Source: Bryobacterales bacterium (GTDB lineage Bacteria; Acidobacteriota; Terriglobia; Bryobacterales; UBA6623). From it: 64,000 nt of DNA. The stretch is from contig JAPPMG010000055.1 of NCBI GenBank assembly GCA_028819215.1, positions 1 through 64,000 on the forward strand, written 5' to 3'. Below are positions 45,225-55,900 of the stretch, in pieces; position 1 is the stretch's first letter, and each line of letters begins with the position of its first letter. The position numbers and the translations under genes were made by a program. The notes beneath the pieces were generated by a model. That model was not told the DNA's origin. It made no database searches and saw nothing but the letters and a program-made list of their open reading frames with translations.

Positions 45225-45842
45225 ATTTTCCGACGACGCTACCGCCCTATTCGTAGGGTCAGACGACAGAATGTCAACGAGACGATCCGCGCCCGCGAGG
45301 TGCGGGTAGTCTTTCCAGATGGCCAGACAGCGGTCATGCCCACCAGCGAGGGCATTCGCCGTGCCAAGGACATGGGGCTGGACCTAGTTCTGGTCTCACC
45401 TACCGCACAGCCGCCTGTCGCAAAGGTCATCGACTATGGCGAGTACTCCTACCTCGAGAAAAAGAAGCGCAACGACGCGAAGAAGAAGCAGCATCGCATC
45501 GAGGTCAAGGAAGTCAAGTTCCGCCCCAACACCGACCAGCACGACTACGACTTCAAGAAGAACCACGCAGTGCGCTTCTTGAAGGACGGCAACAAGGTCA
45601 AGGCCACGGTGTTCTTCCGCGGCAGGGAGATCACGCACGCCGACATCGGCGAGCGATTGCTGCGCGTATTGGCGGGTGACGTGGAGGAATTCGGCACTCC
45701 GGAAACGCAGCCGCGCATCGAGGGCCGGACGATGAGCATGATGATCGGACCCCTGAAGGCTGGGAAACCGAGCGGCAAGAAGCCGCCCCAAGCGCCGCCC
45801 GTCGCGCCAGAGGGCGGGGCGCCTAGCCAGGTCCAGCCCTAG
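45225..45842 (+). CDS. infC: Translation initiation factor IF-3 with an AUU start codon
   Basis: IF-3 binds the 30S subunit and checks start codons. The 205-residue protein begins at ATT 45225, reading (M)FRRRYRPIRRVRRQNVNETIRA, the normal IF-3 N-terminus. GGGGGA lies five bases upstream. No in-frame ATG or GTG fits; a TTG at 45141 would add 28 unrelated residues. AUU starts are typical of infC and allow IF-3 to repress its own translation. The N domain, the basic linker (KKKRNDAKKKQ) and the C domain (KFRPNTDQHDYDFK, RGREITH) are all present, with a Pro-rich tail. rpmI and rplT do not follow. Confidence 0.93.
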   Translation: MFRRRYRPIRRVRRQNVNETIRAREVRVVFPDGQTAVMPTSEGIRRAKDMGLDLVLVSPTAQPPVAKVIDYGEYSYLEKKKRNDAKKKQHRIEVKEVKFRPNTDQHDYDFKKNHAVRFLKDGNKVKATVFFRGREITHADIGERLLRVLAGDVEEFGTPETQPRIEGRTMSMMIGPLKAGKPSGKKPPQAPPVAPEGGAPSQVQP

Positions 45843-45843
45843 A

Positions 45844-48522
45844 TCATCCGGTCGGCGCTCCCGTCACGATCGCCTTGGCGACGACCCTCTCGGCCGAGCG
45901 TGCCGTGGCGAGGATCGTTTCTCCCGGCGCGACTCCGGCTAGCCCGCGCACCGTGAGCCTCCCGTCCGCCCGGGTTCGCGCGCCACGCAAAGGCCGGCCG
46001 TCCAGCGACGACAGCAGCACGTCAGCGTCAGGCAAGAGCTTTATGGCGGGCAAGGAGCATGTTGGCGCCCGTCCGGTGCTCGATGCGCTGACTTCGGCCG
46101 AGCCGCCCCCGCGAGGCGTCTCGTCGGGCGGGTCCACTAGGTTGCGCACGCGCAGGCCGATTTGCGGGTCGTCGCCGCGCGGGTCGAATTCCATCTCGAG
46201 GAAGTTCCAATAGAAGGGCCCGTCGAGCTTGCGCAGGTCTGGAGTGTCGTAGCTCTGGTGGTATAGCGCCTTAACCTCCAAGTCGCGGCCGTCGAAGTCC
46301 TGCATGCGCGGTCCGAATCCCTGCTTGAGTCCGCGCCCGCCACTGCGCCCGATCGGACCGAACGAGCACTCGTAGACCCGTTGCTCCAGGTTGAGCAGGA
46401 TCATTCCCACGTGGACGTCTCCGTAGACGCTGACCACGCCGTCGCGCGAGCCCAACACTTCGAGCACCCGATCGGCCCCGGCCGAGACCCAACCGGCATA
46501 ATCTGCCGCGACCCGGTCTCGCTGGCCGAGTTCCGTCTTGGCGTCCGGGCGACGGCCGTTCCCAATCCAGATTGTGTGCATGCCGTTGATCCCGGTCAGG
46601 CAGATCAGCGGCGAGGAATCGGTGCGGATCGTCTCGCGCAACCACGAGAACTGTTCCTCGCCCAGCAAGCTCCGCGTGACGTCGCTGCGGTGGTAGAGGC
46701 TCTGCTTCTCACCCCAGCCTTGGTCGTCCCAAATGTTGGTGTCTTGGCTGGAACGCCACAGGCGCGAGTCCAAGATCAGCAAGCTGAAATCGCGGTTGGG
46801 CATTTTCCAACGGCGCCACTTTTTCGGATTCACGGTGGGGGAGGGCGACTCGTCGCCGGTGATCAAGTGATGCACGATCTGGAAGTTACGCCGCATGTAG
46901 TCGCGATCTTGGCCCAGATCCTCGTGCGCCCGGATGGCAATCTGCTCAGGGCCCTTGACATCGTCCATGCCGTAATCGTGATCGCCGGGATTGATAGTGT
47001 TCCAGTGGCGCATCATCTGCCAGCGCGTGGTCGGGCCGCAGAGCGTCGTTGTGACGATCTTGTAGGCGTCGTCAGGAGACGGAGGATATAGCAGCAGCTC
47101 CATGTACCAGACGTCGTCCTCCCACATCATGACTTGGAAGTTGTAGTCCTCCAAGTGCTGATAGGCCAGCGGAGTGGGCTGATCGTGGACGAAGAACCCA
47201 CCGCCCGGCCCGGCATCGGGGAGTTTCGGGCCGCCTCCGTGAATGGCGTGGCAGGAGAGCCCGCAGAGCTTGTAGGGCGGGGCCAAGCGCGGCAGGCGCC
47301 CGACGTAGTCGCCGCTGGACGGCACCTCTCCGACCTGGCCGGTCCCGATGCCCACGGCGTCGCTCCCGAGGCGGGGGTCGGACGTAACGTTCACCCCGTC
47401 CTTCCAGATCGTGTAGTACAGATCGGTGTCGGCCGGGTTGCGCGGCAGCGTTGCCTCGATCACCGCCGTGCTGCGGCGGAAGTCGTTGCTGACTATCGGT
47501 GCAGTTCCGGCCGGTGGGACCGCTTCCCAGCCGTCCGGCGGTTCGGGCGAGTCGGCCACGCGCAAGACGGCCTCGTTCCCGTCGCTGCGGAAAATGGACA
47601 TGAACCGAACTTGCCACTTGCCGTCGCGCAGCTGGAGCGTGTCGCCCAGGGCGTAGCACACGTGGCATTGATTGAGCTCGGGAGCGAGCGGCGCGTTCTG
47701 GCCAGGCTCGACCGTGAAGCCGGAGACTTCAAAGTCGAGGAGCCCTTGCCCGGCCATGCCAACGAAGCCAGACAGCCGCTCGGCACGGTCGACGCCTTCC
47801 AGCTGGAGCGTTATCGGCGGCCGCCCGTTGACCGCAAGCGACGCCTTGAGCGTCGCATGGCTCGCATCCGAACCGGATACATCCACCTCGATCACGAATT
47901 GATCGCCCGGAGAGGGCCTGGGCGCGCGCTCCAGCGCGACGACCGTGTCGGAGCCGTGCTCGCGGATGCTGAAGTAGCCATCGTCTGTCCAAGCCGCGAT
48001 CCACGCTGCTTTCCCTCCGTCCCCACCGAAGCCATAAGACTCGTAGAGGGTGGACGAGCCGAAAGCAACGCCGAGTCGGCCATATCCGGGGGTGTACATC
48101 CTCCATTCGGGGTCGTCCCCATCCAGCGGCCCGTGCGCCTCGGCGATCACCTGGCCGTCGATGCGCAGCATGTAGTTGCCGTCCAGCCTCCACTGCCTGT
48201 GAAGGATCAGGCCGGGAGGCAGGGACGGGTCGTAGTCGACCGGCATGCTGTAGCCGCCCATGCGGTCGCCGTGGGTCTCGTAGTGGTAGGGGAACCCGGT
48301 CTTGCGGGCCCGGTCGCCAAAGCTGTGGATGCGCCGGCGGAGGGCCTTGCCGCGCAGCTCCCAATAACCCGGGTTCAGCGATTCCCACTCGTCACCGTGG
48401 TAGAGCGAATCGGGCCGGTCGAAGTTGACGGTGTGCGCTGTGGCTGTTGGCCTGGTCGCGAGGGCGGCCGTACTCGCCGCCGCTGCTCTCAGGAAGGTTC
48501 TGCGGTCTACGGGGATTCCCAT
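45844..48522 (-). CDS. Tat-exported PhoD-like metallophosphatase
   Basis: The 892-residue protein has a Tat signal (DRRTFLRAAAAS, 6-17). Its first 300 residues are beta-rich, including a concanavalin-like region (YTPGYGRLGVAF) with possible glycan or substrate binding. The second half is a PhoD-like metallophosphatase with INPGDHDYGMDD as the metal-binding loop, GINGMHTIWIG, and YGDVHVG for the later histidines. A C-terminal beta domain ends the protein. It probably hydrolyses phosphodiesters or phosphomonoesters outside the cell and may be under the phoBR system. A TAAAAT element lies nine bases before the start. Confidence 0.85.
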   Translation of the reverse strand: MGIPVDRRTFLRAAAASTAALATRPTATAHTVNFDRPDSLYHGDEWESLNPGYWELRGKALRRRIHSFGDRARKTGFPYHYETHGDRMGGYSMPVDYDPSLPPGLILHRQWRLDGNYMLRIDGQVIAEAHGPLDGDDPEWRMYTPGYGRLGVAFGSSTLYESYGFGGDGGKAAWIAAWTDDGYFSIREHGSDTVVALERAPRPSPGDQFVIEVDVSGSDASHATLKASLAVNGRPPITLQLEGVDRAERLSGFVGMAGQGLLDFEVSGFTVEPGQNAPLAPELNQCHVCYALGDTLQLRDGKWQVRFMSIFRSDGNEAVLRVADSPEPPDGWEAVPPAGTAPIVSNDFRRSTAVIEATLPRNPADTDLYYTIWKDGVNVTSDPRLGSDAVGIGTGQVGEVPSSGDYVGRLPRLAPPYKLCGLSCHAIHGGGPKLPDAGPGGGFFVHDQPTPLAYQHLEDYNFQVMMWEDDVWYMELLLYPPSPDDAYKIVTTTLCGPTTRWQMMRHWNTINPGDHDYGMDDVKGPEQIAIRAHEDLGQDRDYMRRNFQIVHHLITGDESPSPTVNPKKWRRWKMPNRDFSLLILDSRLWRSSQDTNIWDDQGWGEKQSLYHRSDVTRSLLGEEQFSWLRETIRTDSSPLICLTGINGMHTIWIGNGRRPDAKTELGQRDRVAADYAGWVSAGADRVLEVLGSRDGVVSVYGDVHVGMILLNLEQRVYECSFGPIGRSGGRGLKQGFGPRMQDFDGRDLEVKALYHQSYDTPDLRKLDGPFYWNFLEMEFDPRGDDPQIGLRVRNLVDPPDETPRGGGSAEVSASSTGRAPTCSLPAIKLLPDADVLLSSLDGRPLRGARTRADGRLTVRGLAGVAPGETILATARSAERVVAKAIVTGAPTG

Positions 48523-48531
48523 TGCGGCGGC

Positions 48532-48537
48532 ATTTTA
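48532..48537 (-). promoter_or_regulatory. Putative -10 element of the PhoD-like gene
   Basis: TAAAAT on the minus strand ends nine bases before the ATG at 48522. Confidence 0.4.
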
Positions 48538-48604
48538 GCAAGTCCGCCGTTCGGAGCCCGTTCGAGGCGTAGCGCTCTTGGGATAATGCGGTGCGGTCCA
48601 ATCC

Positions 48605-50098
48605 ATGTCGTCCAATCGCACCGATCTACCCTTGACGTTGCTGTGGAGGTGTCCGGCATGCGTCCGGCGCGTGCTGCTTGCATTGCTAGCCGCCTGTGTG
48701 GGATGTTCCTCCGGGCCATCAACCGACAGCGCTGCCGGAGATGCTCCTCCCAACTTTGTCTGGATTCTGGCCGACGATCTTGGCTATGGCGACTTGGGCT
48801 CGTATGGGCAGCAGCGGATCCAGACGCCGCACCTTGACCGCATGGCAGCGGAGGGCATGCGCTTCACCGATGCGTACGCCGGCTTTACTGTCTGCGCGCC
48901 GTCGCGCAGCGTGCTCATGACCGGCCAGCACACCGGCCACACTAGGGTCCGCCGCAACGGCAGCCCCGGACTGTGGGACGAAGACGTCACCGTCGCCGAA
49001 TTGCTCAAAGCCGAGGGGTACGCCACGGCCCTGATCGGCAAGTGGGGGCTGGGGATGGAGGATTCCCCCGGGGCGCCATGGAAGCAAGGGTTTGACTACT
49101 TCTACGGCTATCTCAGCCAAGGCCATGCGCACAACTACTACCCGGAATTCTTGATGCGCAACGCCGAAAGGGTTCCGCTGCGCAACGTGGTGCAGCGGTC
49201 CGGGCGCTACACCGGCATGAGCGGTGTCGCCACGGAGCGAATCGACTACTCGCACGATCTGATGATGGGCGAAGCTCTGAGTTGGCTCGAAGAGAACGCC
49301 ACAAGCCCGTTCTTCCTCTATCTGGCGCTAACGATTCCGCACGCCAACAACGAAGCTGGCAATCGCGACGGGGGAGGGGATCCCGGGATTGCCAACGTGA
49401 CGGCAGACCTAGGCCAGCACGGCGAGCGGGTCGGCATGGAAGTTCCGGACGCGGGGCAGTACCAGGGAGAGGATTGGCCCGGCCCGCAAAAGGGGACCGC
49501 CGCCATGATCAGCCGCCTCGACGAGGGCGTGGGCCAGGTCTTCGCCACCCTGAGGCGGCTTGGCGTCGACGAGCGCACCGTAGTGTTCTTCAGTTCTGAC
49601 AACGGGCCGCACGCTGAGGGCGGAAATGATCCGTTCTTCTTCGACTCCAACGGCCCGCTGCAGGGCTACAAGCGGAGCCTGCACGATGGCGGCATCCGCG
49701 TGCCAACGATCGTGCGCTGGCCGGGGCGCGTCAGGGCAGGATCGGTCAGCGATTTCCCGTGGTACTTCGCAGACTTTTTGCCTACCGCGGCTGACATCGC
49801 CGAATTTGATGTGCCGGACGGCGTTGACGGTACCAGCATCCTGCCCGTGCTGCTGGAAACAGGCGCCCCCAGCGAGGATCGCTTCCTGTATTGGGGCGGG
49901 ACGACAGGTCGAGCCGAGGCTGTGCGATGGGGCAGGTGGAAGGCTGTCCGGGAAGGCCCCGACCGGCCCCTCGAACTCTTCGACCTGTCCGACGACATTG
50001 GCGAGGAGCGCGATGTGTCGGCCGAACACGAGGAGATCGTCGGAGAGATTCTGGCGTACTTGCAGTCGGCCGTGACCGAACTGCCGGCAAGAGAGTAG
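48605..50098 (+). CDS. Arylsulfatase-type sulfatase, probable lipoprotein
   Basis: The 497-residue protein has a signal segment with cysteines at 31 and 34 (LAACVGC), one of which may be lipid-modified. The sulfatase signature is CAPSR at 97-101, with C97 as formylglycine precursor, and metal acids are D57 and D58 (LADDLGYGD). GKWGLG, SDNGPHAEGG and GYKRSLHDGGIRVP are further conserved segments. It resembles arylsulfatase A-like enzymes acting on sulfated sugars. A GATAAT sequence about 20 bases upstream may be its promoter element. It is divergent from the PhoD-like gene. Confidence 0.9.
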   Translation: MSSNRTDLPLTLLWRCPACVRRVLLALLAACVGCSSGPSTDSAAGDAPPNFVWILADDLGYGDLGSYGQQRIQTPHLDRMAAEGMRFTDAYAGFTVCAPSRSVLMTGQHTGHTRVRRNGSPGLWDEDVTVAELLKAEGYATALIGKWGLGMEDSPGAPWKQGFDYFYGYLSQGHAHNYYPEFLMRNAERVPLRNVVQRSGRYTGMSGVATERIDYSHDLMMGEALSWLEENATSPFFLYLALTIPHANNEAGNRDGGGDPGIANVTADLGQHGERVGMEVPDAGQYQGEDWPGPQKGTAAMISRLDEGVGQVFATLRRLGVDERTVVFFSSDNGPHAEGGNDPFFFDSNGPLQGYKRSLHDGGIRVPTIVRWPGRVRAGSVSDFPWYFADFLPTAADIAEFDVPDGVDGTSILPVLLETGAPSEDRFLYWGGTTGRAEAVRWGRWKAVREGPDRPLELFDLSDDIGEERDVSAEHEEIVGEILAYLQSAVTELPARE

Positions 50099-50126
50099 CC
50101 GCGTCCCCGCGCCCGCGGCGACGCGG
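50099..50126 (+). terminator. GC-rich hairpin directly after the sulfatase stop
   Basis: CCGCGTC (50099-50105) pairs with GACGCGG (50120-50126), and the loop holds a second stem CGCG/CGCG. It starts immediately after the stop codon. No T run follows. Confidence 0.45.
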
Positions 50127-50221
50127 ACCTCTGGGCCCTTGAGCGGGACGGTCGGCGGGCAATTCCGGCGCAACACTGCTAACCTGCATTGGCCGCTGAG
50201 TTGCGGCCATTGGTGGATTGC

Positions 50222-51445
50222 ATGATCGTTTGGTCACGATGTTTCCTGCGCGTTCCCGGTTTGGCGCTCTGCTTGGCGCTCGTTGGGTCAGCACAAGCGC
50301 TGACCGAGAGAGAAGCGCTAGGGCTGCTGCGCGCCAGCCCCTATAGTCGCCAGCTCCGCGCCGAGACGGAGATTGCGCGAGTTGGCGCGGAGCGACACAA
50401 GACCTATCCGAACCCTGCTGTGAGCGCAACGCTTGAGGGAGCCGGCCGCACGGACTTCCTCATGCTCGAGCAAGCCATTCCCATGAACGGCCGGCGCTCG
50501 CTGCTCTACGAGGCCGCAGAGTCAGGGGCGAGGGCTGCCGTCTCGAGCGCGGACCATTCGTTGCGGCAGGCGGAAGCCGCCTTGCGCCGTTCCTTCTATC
50601 GGCTTGTTTACCTCCAGAGTCGCGGGCAAATGGCGCGGCAGCACATCGCAGAATTGGAAGAGCTCCTTCGCATACTGCGCGAACGAGAGGCTGCCGGAGA
50701 CGGTTCGAAGTTCGACCGCCTTCAGGGAGAGCGCGAGATCGTCGAACATGAGACCGATCTCGCCCGGATTGAGGTCATGATGGGTGAGGCACGCGCCGAG
50801 CTAGCACGCTACCTCGGAGACGCCGTGAGTCCGGCGGGGCTGGCGGCGGAAGGGACGCTTGCCCCCGGTTTCGACCTGCCTCCGCTTGGAGATGCAGTCG
50901 CCGCGGGCTTGGGTGCACGCAGCGACTTTCGTGTCGAGGCCGAGCGCCTCGAGCAGTTGCGGCTTGAGGATGAGGCCGCGAAGCGCTTGCGCATTCCAAA
51001 CCCGGTCGTTTCCGGCGGGATGAAGAGGGCCGAGGTGGCGGGACAGTTTGTGACGGGTCCCGTCGTCGGCGTGTCCGTAGACCTACCGATCTTCCGCAAG
51101 GGTCGTGTCGAGCGTGCCGTGGCTGCGGCCGAGACGATCCGGACGCAGGAGCGGCGGAGTGCGCTTGAGCGCCAGATTCGGGCAGAAGTGCGCTCTTCTC
51201 ACGAGGCCCTTCGCTTGCGCCGGCAGATGGCGCGGGACTACCGGTCCCAGTCCGAACAGCGCGTGCAAGAGCTGGCCGGGATTGCCGAGGTGGCATACAA
51301 GGAGGGAGAGTTGGGGATCTTGGATTTGCTCGAGACGCGACGTGTCTCCCACGAGGCGCGGCTTCGACAGTTAGAACTTGATGCCGCCGCGAAACTCGCC
51401 GAGGTCGAATTCGACCGCAGCGTCGCCAAGGAGCTGTTGCCATGA
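50222..51445 (+). CDS. TolC/CusC-family outer-membrane efflux channel
   Basis: The 407-residue protein has a signal peptide (about 1-26) and two repeats of long helices and short strands, as in TolC-family trimeric channels (YPNPAVSATLEGAG, then IPNPVVSGGMKR in the second half). It forms the outer-membrane exit of the pump encoded by the next two genes. Its stop overlaps the adaptor start by four bases (ATGA). The ATG at 50222 gives a better signal peptide than an upstream start at 50189. Confidence 0.88.
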   Translation: MIVWSRCFLRVPGLALCLALVGSAQALTEREALGLLRASPYSRQLRAETEIARVGAERHKTYPNPAVSATLEGAGRTDFLMLEQAIPMNGRRSLLYEAAESGARAAVSSADHSLRQAEAALRRSFYRLVYLQSRGQMARQHIAELEELLRILREREAAGDGSKFDRLQGEREIVEHETDLARIEVMMGEARAELARYLGDAVSPAGLAAEGTLAPGFDLPPLGDAVAAGLGARSDFRVEAERLEQLRLEDEAAKRLRIPNPVVSGGMKRAEVAGQFVTGPVVGVSVDLPIFRKGRVERAVAAAETIRTQERRSALERQIRAEVRSSHEALRLRRQMARDYRSQSEQRVQELAGIAEVAYKEGELGILDLLETRRVSHEARLRQLELDAAAKLAEVEFDRSVAKELLP

Positions 51446-52986
51446 CGAGGCTCCAGGCTGCGGTTTTGCTCGTTCTAGCCACGTGCGGAGGTGTGCTGCC
51501 GGAACCTGTGGATGAAGCACCGCCTGACCTTCGGGAAGCGGTTGAGGTAACTCGCTGGTCGGATCGGTCCGAGCTGTTCATGGAATATCCGGAGTTGCAA
51601 GTTGGAAACAGCTCGCGGTTCGCAGTCCATCTCACCGATCTCGCATCGTTCCGGCCGCTCGAGGCCGGCCGTGTCGCGGTCGAGTTGGATCACGGTGTCG
51701 GCACCGTGGAGCGGTTCGTCACCGATGCCCCAAACCAGCCGGGAATCTTCGGCATTACTGTCCGGCCTGAGCAGGCGGGCACGCCGTCGCTGGCAATTCG
51801 AGTCCAATCGCCTGCACTGCAAGATCTTCACCAACTCGGCTTGGTCCGCGTGCTGGGGAAGTCTGCGTCATTTGATCCACCCGATTCTGGTTCCGATCTA
51901 GCCGATTCAACGGCAACCGTCGCGTTCTTAAAGGAACAGCAGTGGACCATGGAGTTCGCGACCCATCTGGTCGAGGGTTCGGTGATGCAGCAAAGCTTGC
52001 GCGTACCGGCGATCGTTGAGCCACGCAGCGGTGGGCGTCTCGTGGTGACGGCACCGGTGGCGGGACGCCTGTTGGCTTCCGTTCGCATGCCGGGCTTGGG
52101 AACGTTAGTCGAGCGGGGAGAGCTGCTGGGCGAGATCGTCCCGCACTGGGCCGGCTCCCCTGACCGCACGGCCCTCCAACTCGCTATTGACGAGGACAAG
52201 GTGGCCGTGGAAACCGCCACGCGGCAGCGCCAGCGGGCAGAGCGGCTGCTCGCGGTGGGCGCTGTTCCTGAACGGCGGCTAGAAGATGCCAAAGCCGACG
52301 AAGCGGTGGCTCTCGCTCGCCTCGCAGCGTCCGAGCAGCGGATGACCCACTACGAAGCTTCGCGGCGCGACGATCCGCACAAGGAGTCGCTCTCGTCGTT
52401 CTCCGTAAGGGCGCACCTTGAGGGCGTAGTGACCGCCGTGCATGCGACCCAGGGCGCCCATGTAGAAGAAGGTGATGTTCTGCTGGAGCTGGCGGCGACG
52501 GAAAGGGTGCATGTTTCCGCAGCCCTTCCCGAAGCCAGGGCCGCTGTCCTGCGGAGTCTCAGGGGCGCCGAAATCGAGCTGGCGGATGGGGACACGGTCG
52601 TGCCGCTGAAGGAGCTGGTGTCAACCGCGATGGTCGTCGACCCGCAAACTCGGACGATCAAGGCCACCTATCTGGCCGACAATTCGGGGCGGCGCCTAGC
52701 GATTGGTCAATCCGTCATCGTCCGGCTCTTCACCGCGGACACAGTGGTCGCGCCCGCCGTGCCGGAATCGGCATTGGTCGATGACGGAGGCCGCACGGTC
52801 GTGTACGTGCAGACGGGCGGCGAGTCGTTCGAGCGCCGCCAAGTCGAGGTCGGCAATCGGACTGGCGAGAACGTCCAGATTACCGCCGGCTTGCGCGTCG
52901 GCGAGAGAGTCGTCACAAAGGGCGCGTATTTGCTGCGCCTGTCCTCGATGTCGCCCCAAGCGCCGGCGCATGGCCACGTTCATTGA
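51442..52986 (+). CDS. RND efflux periplasmic adaptor (CusB/CzcB type)
   Basis: The 514-residue membrane-fusion protein has a short export segment with C15 near its end, so it may be lipid-anchored. An N-terminal domain (about 35-120; SRFAVHLTDLASFRPLEAG) of the sort found in heavy-metal adaptors follows. The lipoyl, coiled-coil hairpin and beta-barrel domains come next. The protein ends in HGHVH, a histidine cluster that could hold metal. It is coupled to the channel gene upstream and is three bases from the pump gene downstream. Metal export is inferred from the pump subtype. Confidence 0.88.
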   Translation: MTRLQAAVLLVLATCGGVLPEPVDEAPPDLREAVEVTRWSDRSELFMEYPELQVGNSSRFAVHLTDLASFRPLEAGRVAVELDHGVGTVERFVTDAPNQPGIFGITVRPEQAGTPSLAIRVQSPALQDLHQLGLVRVLGKSASFDPPDSGSDLADSTATVAFLKEQQWTMEFATHLVEGSVMQQSLRVPAIVEPRSGGRLVVTAPVAGRLLASVRMPGLGTLVERGELLGEIVPHWAGSPDRTALQLAIDEDKVAVETATRQRQRAERLLAVGAVPERRLEDAKADEAVALARLAASEQRMTHYEASRRDDPHKESLSSFSVRAHLEGVVTAVHATQGAHVEEGDVLLELAATERVHVSAALPEARAAVLRSLRGAEIELADGDTVVPLKELVSTAMVVDPQTRTIKATYLADNSGRRLAIGQSVIVRLFTADTVVAPAVPESALVDDGGRTVVYVQTGGESFERRQVEVGNRTGENVQITAGLRVGERVVTKGAYLLRLSSMSPQAPAHGHVH

Positions 52987-52989
52987 CGC

Positions 52990-55900
52990 ATGCTGGATTC
53001 GCTAATCCGTTGGTCACTGGCCAATCGCACCCTGGTGTTGGCTGCCTCCGGCGGCGTTCTGGCTTGGGGTGGGTGGGCAGTCTCCCAGCTCCCAGTAGAT
53101 GTCCTGCCGGATCTGACCGCTCCGACGGTGTCGGTCATCACGGAGCATCCGGGCTTGGCCCCGGTCGACATGGAGCAGCTCGTTACGTTCCCGGTTGAGA
53201 CCGCGCTGAACGGAGCACCTGGCTTGCGGCGCGTGCGTTCGGCGACCGCCGCGGGCGTGAGCGTTGTGTGGGCCGAGTTCGACTGGGGAGAGGATACCTA
53301 TCTCACCCGCCAGATGGTCGCCGAACGCTTGGGCCTTGCTACGAAGAACTTGCCGCCGACGGTCTCCGCTCCAGCGCTTGGGCCGACCGCTTCCATCATG
53401 GGAGAGATCCTCTTTATCGCCCTGACGTCCGACCGCCATGATGATGTGGAATTGCGGACGGTCGCCGACACCGTGATCCGACGCGGCCTCCTAGCCGTGC
53501 CGGGGGTGGCTCAGGTCACTCCCCTCGGTGGTGGCCGCAAGCAGTACCAAGTGCTCCTCGCCCCGGACAAGCTGAAGTCGTACGGCGTGTCGCTGAGAGA
53601 AGTCGAGGAGGCTCTGACGGCGGGGAGCTCGAACACTTCGGCAGGTTTCCAGGCCCACCGCGGGCACGAGCACCTCCTTCGAGGCGTGGGACGCTTCGTG
53701 GGATGGCAGCAGATCCGGGATGCGGTCGTGCGGTCTTCGAACGTGGTTCCGATTCAGGTCGGCGATCTGGGCGAGGTCCGGATCGACGCCGCGCAGCGGA
53801 GGGGCGCTGCAGCGCTCAACGGCAAAGCCGCGGTGATCGTGGGAGTTCGCAAGCAGCCCGACACGAACACGCTCGCGCTCACCGAGAGGGTCGAGTCCCG
53901 CATTCTCGCCCTCGAGCCTGCCTTGCCCGAGGGGATGCGGATTCACCGAAGGGTCTTGCGTCAGGCGGACTTCGTGGAAACCGCGATCTCGAACCTAGAG
54001 GAAGCGCTAGGCTTCGGCGGCCTGCTCGTGGTCGTTGTGGTCATTGTGTTTCTGGGCAGCTGGCGGGCCAGCGCTATAGCCCTATTTGCGATTCCGTTTT
54101 CGCTGGCAGTCACGTTTGTCGGATTGAAGGCTCTGGGCCTGTCCATCAACGGCATGACCTTGGGCGGGATCGCGATCGCTATCGGAGCATTGGTCGACGA
54201 TGCCCTGATCGATGTCGAGAATGTTGTCCGCCGCCTGCGCCAGAACGCGGCTCGCCCGCTTGAGGACCGGCTGCCGACGCTGCAGGTCGTGTTTCGAGCC
54301 AGCAGCGAGATTCGCGGTTCCATCGTCTTCGCGACCCTGATCGTAGTGCTGGTCTTCGCTCCTCTGTTCGCACTTGAGAGCGTCGAAGGTATGTTACTGC
54401 GTCCGCTAGGAGTTGCCTACATCGTGGCAATTCTCGCATCGTTGCTTGTAGCACTAACTGTGACGCCAGCCCTCTGCTCGGTCCTTTTGCCGCGGTCACG
54501 GTCGATCTCACAGGTTGGGGAGTGGGCGTTGGTAGCTTGGCTGCGGGGACTGTATCAGCCGATCTTGCATTGGGGCTTGGACCATGCGGCTGTGGTCTTG
54601 TCGCTCGCGGTGTTCCTAGTCGTGGCCGCGCTGGCGGGCCTGCAAGATGTCGGGCGGAGGTTCTTGCCGGAGCTGAACGAGGGCAGTCTGACAATCAGCG
54701 CCGCGACGGTACCGGGCACGAGCTTGCGGGACTCCGATCGCCTCGGGTCAGCGCTGGAAGGGATTCTGCTGAGCGTACCCGGCGTCGTCTCGACCGGGCG
54801 CCGCACGGGAAGAGCCGAATCCGACGAGCACTTGCAGGGGGTGGAGTCGTCCGAGATCGACGTCCGGCTCGACCTGCGAAACCGTTCCAAGGAAGAGGTT
54901 GTGGCGGAGATCCGCGATCGAGCCTCGCTCATTCCGGGGACCAATATCAATATCGGTCAGCCAATCTCGCATCGCATCGACCACATGCTCTCGGGGACGC
55001 GGGCGAGTGTTGCGGTGAAGATTTTTGGCGGCGAACTCGATGTCCTGTGGGCCCTGGCGGAGCAAGTTCAGGCCGCAATGCGCAGCATACCAAGCGTGAT
55101 CGATCTGGCGTCTGACCGCCAAGCTGACGTGCCAGTGTTGACGGTGCGCTTCCGTCGCGACGATCTGGCGCGCTACGGCGTGCCGGCCGGACAGGCTGCC
55201 GATGCCCTGCGCACGGTCTTCTTGGGAAACGAAGTGGGTGCAGTCTTCGAGGGTGACGTGCCGGTTCCCATCGTAGTGCGGTACGCCGGCGCCAGCGGCG
55301 AACCGATCGAGACAGTCGGTCAGACGCTGATTGACACGCCATCCGGTGCCAGAGTGCCGCTCTCAGCCGTTGCTGACATTCGAGAGGATCGCAGTCCCAA
55401 CATGGTGACCCGGGAGGGCGTGCAACGGAAGATCGTTGTCTCGTGCAACGTGGCCGGCGAAGACCTGCGCGGAGCTGTGAATCAAATCCAAGACGCCGTA
55501 GCCGCCAGCGTAGAACTTCCCGCGGGCTACCGGATCGAGTACGGAGGCCAGTTCGAGAGCGAGGCCCGGGCGACCCAGAGGATGCTGCTGTTGGGCGCGC
55601 TGGCGATTGCGGGCATCTTGGTGCTGCTGGTAACCGCCCTGGACTCAGTGGCCGACGCGCTCATCGTGATGTGCAATCTGCCGCTCGCACTTGTCGGTGG
55701 AGTGGCTGGTGTGTATGTCGGAGGGGGTGTTCTGTCGGTGGCTTCCCTGATTGGTTTCATCACTCTCTTTGGGATTGCTGTTCGCAACGGAATCATGTTG
55801 CTGGCGCACATCAGGCGGTTGATGGCCGAGGAGGGAGTCGAAGACCTGCGGCGAGCGGTGATCCGCGGTTCTTCGGAGCGACTGGCTCCCATCCTCATGA

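Noticed and set aside
47134..48837. 567-codon frame antisense to the PhoD-like gene
   Set aside because: No domain or ribosome binding site; the opposite strand encodes a complete Tat-exported phosphatase.
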